Of a stretch of 27,836 nucleotides of DNA, positions 23,798-27,836 are shown piece after piece. Position 1 is the first letter of the stretch. Each line of letters opens with the position of its first letter. Position numbers and translations under genes: made by a program. The notes beneath the pieces were generated by a model. It saw only the letters and a list, made by a program, of their open reading frames with translations. It had not been told where the DNA came from and did no database searches. Where the stretch lies: contig CAZECE010000012.1 of assembly GCA_964510525.1 (NCBI GenBank), positions 1-27,836 on the forward strand, in the 5' to 3' direction. This stretch comes from CAZECE01 sp964510525 (lineage in GTDB: Bacteria > Pseudomonadota > Gammaproteobacteria > Pseudomonadales > JANQJO01).

Positions 23798-26700
23798 CTC
23801 ATACATGAGCTCCTCGTGCTTTAGCTCCTCGTTCTTGGGTTCAGGGTTAAAGCGTAGATCTTCTATGATCATATAGATAGAAGGAACCAAAAATACAATA
23901 ATCACCGTCGCAAATAAAATGCCAAAACCAATCGAAATGGCCATGGGAATCAAAAATTTGGCCTGCACGGACGTTTCAAACAGCATCGGCATTAAGCCCA
24001 CGAACGTCGTAATCGAAGTCAACAAGATCGGCCGCATGCGACGCCCTGCCGCTTGCACCACTGCCTCTAACAACGAATACTGACCCGATGCTCGGTATCG
24101 GTTCAATGTCATGATCAAAATTAAAGCGTCGTTAATAACGATGCCCGAGAGCCCAATCATGCCAATCAAGCTGATCATACTGACCCCATAGCCCAACAAC
24201 CAATGACCGATCACAGCCCCCACAATGCCAAAAGGAATGCTCAACATAACCGCCAACGGCTGCAAATAGCTGCGAAACGCAATCGCCAACAACGCATAGA
24301 TTCCCAATAAAGCGACACCAAACGCATTTTTTAAAAAGGCCATGGATTCCGCCCGATCACGGTTTTCCCCTTCCATCGAATAGGTCAGGCCAGGATACAG
24401 TGCGACAAGTTTTGGCAGCATCTCATTTTGCAGCTCACTCACCACCTGATCCAAATTGGCTTTGCGAGCATCGACATCGGCCGTCACCGTCAGTACCCGC
24501 TGGCCTTCGGTGCGATTGATCTCAGTATCCGCCAACACCGGGGTCAATGTCGCCAGTTCTGTCAGTGGGATTTGAGCGCCATTGGGTGCTTTAATGGTTA
24601 GGCTTTCCAAGGTTTTTACCGTTTTTCGTTCATGCCCTGCCAGGCTGACCAACACTTTGTATTCATGCTCGCCGCGCTGGAAGCGAATGGCTTCAACGCC
24701 ATAAAAACTGCCTCGAATTTGTTGCGCTAACCGGTCCGGGGTGATGCCGAGTGACAGCGCTGTGGGCTTTAATTCAATATCCCACTGCGGCTTACCCAAC
24801 TCGATCCCCGTATTGATGTCGATCACCCCAACATACTCTGCCAAACCGTCCGCCACCTTACTGGCAATCACTTTTAACTGCTCAGTATTGGCGTAACTGA
24901 GTTCAATTTGAATGGGCTCTCCACCACGCCCGACCCCTGTTCGGCCACTGAATTTTAATGAACGCACACTGGGTAAATCGGGCATTTGTTCACGCCATAG
25001 ATTAGCGAACGTCATCCCACCCAGCTCTCGCTGTTGACTCGGCACCAACTTCGCCACCACTTTAATCTGATGGGAACCACCCTCTTCCCCAATCGAGCCG
25101 TACAGGCTTTGCACAACCGGCTGAGCCAAATCGTTTTCCGCTTTTTTAGCTGCGGCCGTCAGTACCGCTAATACCGCCTCTGAACGCTCTATGGGTACAC
25201 CATAAGGCAGCTCAACACGCGCCACTATCGTATCGCGATCAATTTGCGGTAAAAACGTAAACGGCACCCGACCACTGAATAACACCCCAACCGTCAGCAG
25301 CATCGCTCCAATCGCCAAAGCCAATGTCAGGTAACGCCAGGCTACGACCCAACGGATTAAAGGTTTAAACTGATGTTCAATGACATTAGCCAACGCTGGA
25401 GCAAACCATCGTTGCGGTATGTTCAACACCCACCAAATACCGGTATCCCGACGCACATGACTCAGATGAGCCGGCAATATAAACAAACACTCAATTAACG
25501 ACACGGCCAATACAGAAATAACCACCGCCGGAATTTGACTGAAAATATCGCCCAGCGCGCCCGGGATAAACAGCATGGGCATGAACGCGATCATATTGGT
25601 GACCACAGCGAAGGTCACCGGCAACGCCATCTCAACCGCACCTTGCATCGCTGCCGCTAAAAAAGAAACGCCCTGGCTGCATTTTTCATAAATGGCCTCA
25701 CCGACAATAATGGCATCATCGACAACAATGCCGATCGTAATAATGAACGCAAACAAGGACACCATGTTCAACGTAGCCCCCGTCCATTGAAACAGTAAAA
25801 ACGCGCCAACAATCGAAATGGGTAAGCCCAACATCACCCAAAAAGCCAAATGCGCTTCCAGAAAAATACCCAAAATTAATAGCACCAGCAGCAATCCAAT
25901 TAAGGCGTTTTTAATCAACAGTTGCATACGGCCTTTGTAGTATTCGGAACGGTCTTCAAAAACGGCCAATTTTAAGGTCTCGGACGACAAACCACTGCTC
26001 TGAATGAACGCTCTGGTGGTATTGGCCACGCCGACAGGTGATTCATCGCCAACGCTGAACACATTCACCTTGATGGCGGGGTATCCATCGAAGTAAGCGC
26101 GTTGATCACTGGACCCCAACTCTTCCGTTAAGGTCGCCACATCCCGTAACGTTAAGACTCCGCCCAAATGATTGGCCACAATCGGAATCGATTCAAAAGC
26201 TTGAGCCGTTTCTTTACGCTCGGCGGTACGCAGTAAAATTTCGCCTGCGGTGGTTTCGATACCACCCGCGGGAAGGTCTTGCGCAGACACTCGAATGCGT
26301 TCCGCCACTTCCGGCAAACTCATCCCTAAGGCACGTAACTGACCCTCATCAATCGACACCCGAATTTTTCCGGTTTGTTGTCCAGCCACTTCGACCAAAG
26401 TCAAACCGCCCTCTGTCATCAAGCGTTGTTTTAACCGCTCGGCGTTCTCTCTAAGAGTCGTCCAGCTGTGATTGCCATACACCACCAAAGACATTGCCAC
26501 TCGGCGTGTCGTCAGTAACTGAATGTCCGGTTGCTCCGCGACCTCTGGTAACGTGGTAATGCGATCCACGGCGTTTTTCACGTCTTGCAACACCACTTGC
26601 TGATCCACAAAATCGCCTAACTCCACCGACACAGACCCTACGCCTTCTTGGGCTTGGCTGGTCAGGCGCGTCACCCCATCGATGCCCCGCACTTCGGCTT

Positions 26701-26989
26701 CAATACTGGTTAAGATGCCTCGTTCGATGTCATCTGGTGTGGCGCCCGGGTAAGCGACCTGAATGCGAATGGTGTTTAAGTCGATTGATGGAAAGGTTTC
26801 CTGCTTAACTTGGCCAATAGCAAAGTAACCTCCCACGACAAGCAGTAGCATCAATAAATTAGCCGCTACGCGATTGTTGACCATCCAAGCTACTGGTGAA
26901 CGCGATTTGTGCCACACCCGCATGTCTTGTTTGCCACTGTATTTGTCATTGTCTTGATCTGAGTGCCCCAAGGTTGTGCTCTGACTCAT
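23786..26989 (-). CDS. RND-family efflux permease (AcrB-type)
   Basis: This 1,067-residue inner-membrane proton-driven pump is of full family length, with twelve predicted transmembrane helices and two large periplasmic loops. The N-terminal helix follows a hydrophilic extension (SPVAWMVNNRVAANLLMLLL), and a conserved loop start PSIDLNTIRIQVAYPGATPD is seen. Adjacent Asp-Asp residues in TM4 (IVVDDAIIVGEAIYE) are the proton relay of AcrB-like pumps. It is the 'SPV-A-MVNNRVAANLLM' subgroup of uncharacterised marine/proteobacterial pumps; the substrate is unknown. The start ATG overlaps the stop of the membrane-fusion gene (ATGA). It is co-transcribed with the lipoprotein and response regulator downstream, linking efflux to that regulator. 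Confidence 0.94.
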   Translation of the reverse strand: MSQSTTLGHSDQDNDKYSGKQDMRVWHKSRSPVAWMVNNRVAANLLMLLLVVGGYFAIGQVKQETFPSIDLNTIRIQVAYPGATPDDIERGILTSIEAEVRGIDGVTRLTSQAQEGVGSVSVELGDFVDQQVVLQDVKNAVDRITTLPEVAEQPDIQLLTTRRVAMSLVVYGNHSWTTLRENAERLKQRLMTEGGLTLVEVAGQQTGKIRVSIDEGQLRALGMSLPEVAERIRVSAQDLPAGGIETTAGEILLRTAERKETAQAFESIPIVANHLGGVLTLRDVATLTEELGSSDQRAYFDGYPAIKVNVFSVGDESPVGVANTTRAFIQSSGLSSETLKLAVFEDRSEYYKGRMQLLIKNALIGLLLVLLILGIFLEAHLAFWVMLGLPISIVGAFLLFQWTGATLNMVSLFAFIITIGIVVDDAIIVGEAIYEKCSQGVSFLAAAMQGAVEMALPVTFAVVTNMIAFMPMLFIPGALGDIFSQIPAVVISVLAVSLIECLFILPAHLSHVRRDTGIWWVLNIPQRWFAPALANVIEHQFKPLIRWVVAWRYLTLALAIGAMLLTVGVLFSGRVPFTFLPQIDRDTIVARVELPYGVPIERSEAVLAVLTAAAKKAENDLAQPVVQSLYGSIGEEGGSHQIKVVAKLVPSQQRELGGMTFANLWREQMPDLPSVRSLKFSGRTGVGRGGEPIQIELSYANTEQLKVIASKVADGLAEYVGVIDINTGIELGKPQWDIELKPTALSLGITPDRLAQQIRGSFYGVEAIRFQRGEHEYKVLVSLAGHERKTVKTLESLTIKAPNGAQIPLTELATLTPVLADTEINRTEGQRVLTVTADVDARKANLDQVVSELQNEMLPKLVALYPGLTYSMEGENRDRAESMAFLKNAFGVALLGIYALLAIAFRSYLQPLAVMLSIPFGIVGAVIGHWLLGYGVSMISLIGMIGLSGIVINDALILIMTLNRYRASGQYSLLEAVVQAAGRRMRPILLTSITTFVGLMPMLFETSVQAKFLIPMAISIGFGILFATVIIVFLVPSIYMIIEDLRFNPEPKNEELKHEELMYEGRI

Positions 26990-27836
26990 GATGAGCCTCC
27001 AACCGCCAGCTGATCAAAGACTTCAGAAACCACCCGCACCGGCATGCCTTCGTACGCATGGGGTATTGGATTGACCACCAACGACAGTTGAGCGTCTTGT
27101 TCTGTTACTGATTGCGTATTTGAACCTGTATCTGAACCTGTGCCTGAACCTTTGTTTGCCCCACCACTTTTAGCGCCGATTCGTACCAAGGCATGAGCGG
27201 CCTCTCTTGCGATGATGTCGACGGGTTGAATCCGCAAACGCGACTCACCATCCGGTTGCTCAACCACACGCCATACAGATTGATTGTGTTTCAATGCCGT
27301 CTCAGGGATGCGATAAATGTGTTGAATCTCAGGGAACACAATCTCAACCGGTACCTGTTCTTGCAGCAACACCGGGTGATCATATTCAAAGGGTTTGGCC
27401 AGCTCCAACATCACTGGCAGCATTTTGGCCTCGGCGTCCAGCTGGGGAACCCAGCCCAAAAACCTGGCATCGTAGCCCGCCACTTTCACCACGGTCGGTT
27501 TTGCGGTTTGGTATTTCACAAACCACTTCAAGGTGTCTCTGGGCACACTGAGCGTTACGTGCGCCGCTTCCGCACACGCAAAACGCCCCACCTCTGAGCC
27601 TGCTGATACAAACTGGCCAATGCCCAGGGCCTCGCCCAACCAAACCCCTTCGCAAGGTGCCGTAATGCGGGTCCGCTTCAAATCCATTTCCGCCAGGGCC
27701 ACCCGACTTTGCGCGGCTTCTAACGCGGCTTGTCGTTGCGCTAAGTGGGCTTCGCGAAACACCAAGGATTGATTCACGGGCAAATCCTGACGCAGGTTTT
27801 GCATCAACAAAGGATCGGCGCCTTGCCAATCTTGCT
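26986..27836 (-). CDS. RND periplasmic adaptor (membrane-fusion protein), 5' partial
   Basis: The frame stays open to the window end, so the N-terminus is missing. Visible residues cover the end of the coiled-coil hairpin (FREAHLAQRQAALEAAQSRV, then ALAEMDLKRTRI), the second half of the lipoyl domain (ITAPCEGVWLGEALGIGQFV, then SAGSEVGRFA), a beta-barrel domain and a membrane-proximal domain. The adaptor links the permease to an outer-membrane channel. Near the C-terminus, a Gly/Ser/Thr/Asn-rich low-complexity stretch (KGSGTGSDTGSNTQS) interrupts the last domain. No outer-membrane channel gene is in the window; it may lie upstream. It overlaps the permease by 4 nt. Confidence 0.9.
   Translation of the reverse strand, partial: QDWQGADPLLMQNLRQDLPVNQSLVFREAHLAQRQAALEAAQSRVALAEMDLKRTRITAPCEGVWLGEALGIGQFVSAGSEVGRFACAEAAHVTLSVPRDTLKWFVKYQTAKPTVVKVAGYDARFLGWVPQLDAEAKMLPVMLELAKPFEYDHPVLLQEQVPVEIVFPEIQHIYRIPETALKHNQSVWRVVEQPDGESRLRIQPVDIIAREAAHALVRIGAKSGGANKGSGTGSDTGSNTQSVTEQDAQLSLVVNPIPHAYEGMPVRVVSEVFDQLAVGGSS

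Noticed and set aside
27193..27772. Plus-strand open frames over the adaptor gene
   Set aside because: They are antisense to a clear membrane-fusion protein and show no recognisable domain.

Overview
The window is from a Gram-negative gammaproteobacterium, probably a marine one (Oceanospirillales/Vibrionales-like). The reasons are bifunctional HldE plus HldD for lipopolysaccharide heptose, a DUF3833 lipoprotein, a cyclopropane-fatty-acid-synthase-type lipid operon and a tripartite RND pump. The genus cannot be fixed by eye.

Region 1 (1-8509) is an accessory, decaying island. It is bracketed by two same-strand copies of a roughly 98-bp intergenic repeat (1-98 and 7330-7427), each followed by a broken Rpn-family nuclease/transposase gene. 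Inside lie a higBA toxin-antitoxin locus with an apparently intact antitoxin and a frameshifted toxin, a 33-codon remnant of a REP-associated (RAYT/Y1-type) transposase, a 1,136-residue secreted cysteine-rich protein of unknown function, a probable lipoprotein resembling Stv-type adhesin domains, and a reverse transcriptase that has lost its catalytic core. Small palindromes of constant geometry (8-bp stem, 5-nt CTTGA loop) are scattered at the island edges.

Region 2 (8510-12521) holds hldE and hldD, overlapping and co-transcribed, for ADP-L-glycero-D-manno-heptose synthesis. A convergent AAA+DUF4143 ATPase follows, then a long perfect inverted repeat.

Region 3 (12522-20200) is a membrane-lipid module. 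A DUF3833 lipoprotein is divergent from an operon of a sensor histidine kinase, SDR, FAD oxidoreductase, DUF1365 protein, CFA-like methyltransferase, DUF2878 membrane protein and an unknown exported protein. Most genes in the operon overlap by 1-4 nt. The divergent promoter carries two TTCAC-N6-TTCAC direct repeats, one facing each way, with the 11-bp period typical of OmpR-family sites. The operon has a kinase but no response regulator beside it.

Region 4 (20151-27836, all minus strand) runs from a truncated membrane-fusion protein through an RND permease, a small lipoprotein and an OmpR-family response regulator without a kinase, to a 778-residue membrane protein that appears to be a fourfold repeat of a TM-loop-TM unit. 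The orphan kinase of region 3 and the orphan regulator of region 4 are candidates for one split two-component system linking lipid modification and efflux. The most novel objects are the 778-residue repeat protein, the 1,136-residue secreted protein with its Stv-like neighbour, and the kinase/regulator/TTCAC-box circuit.
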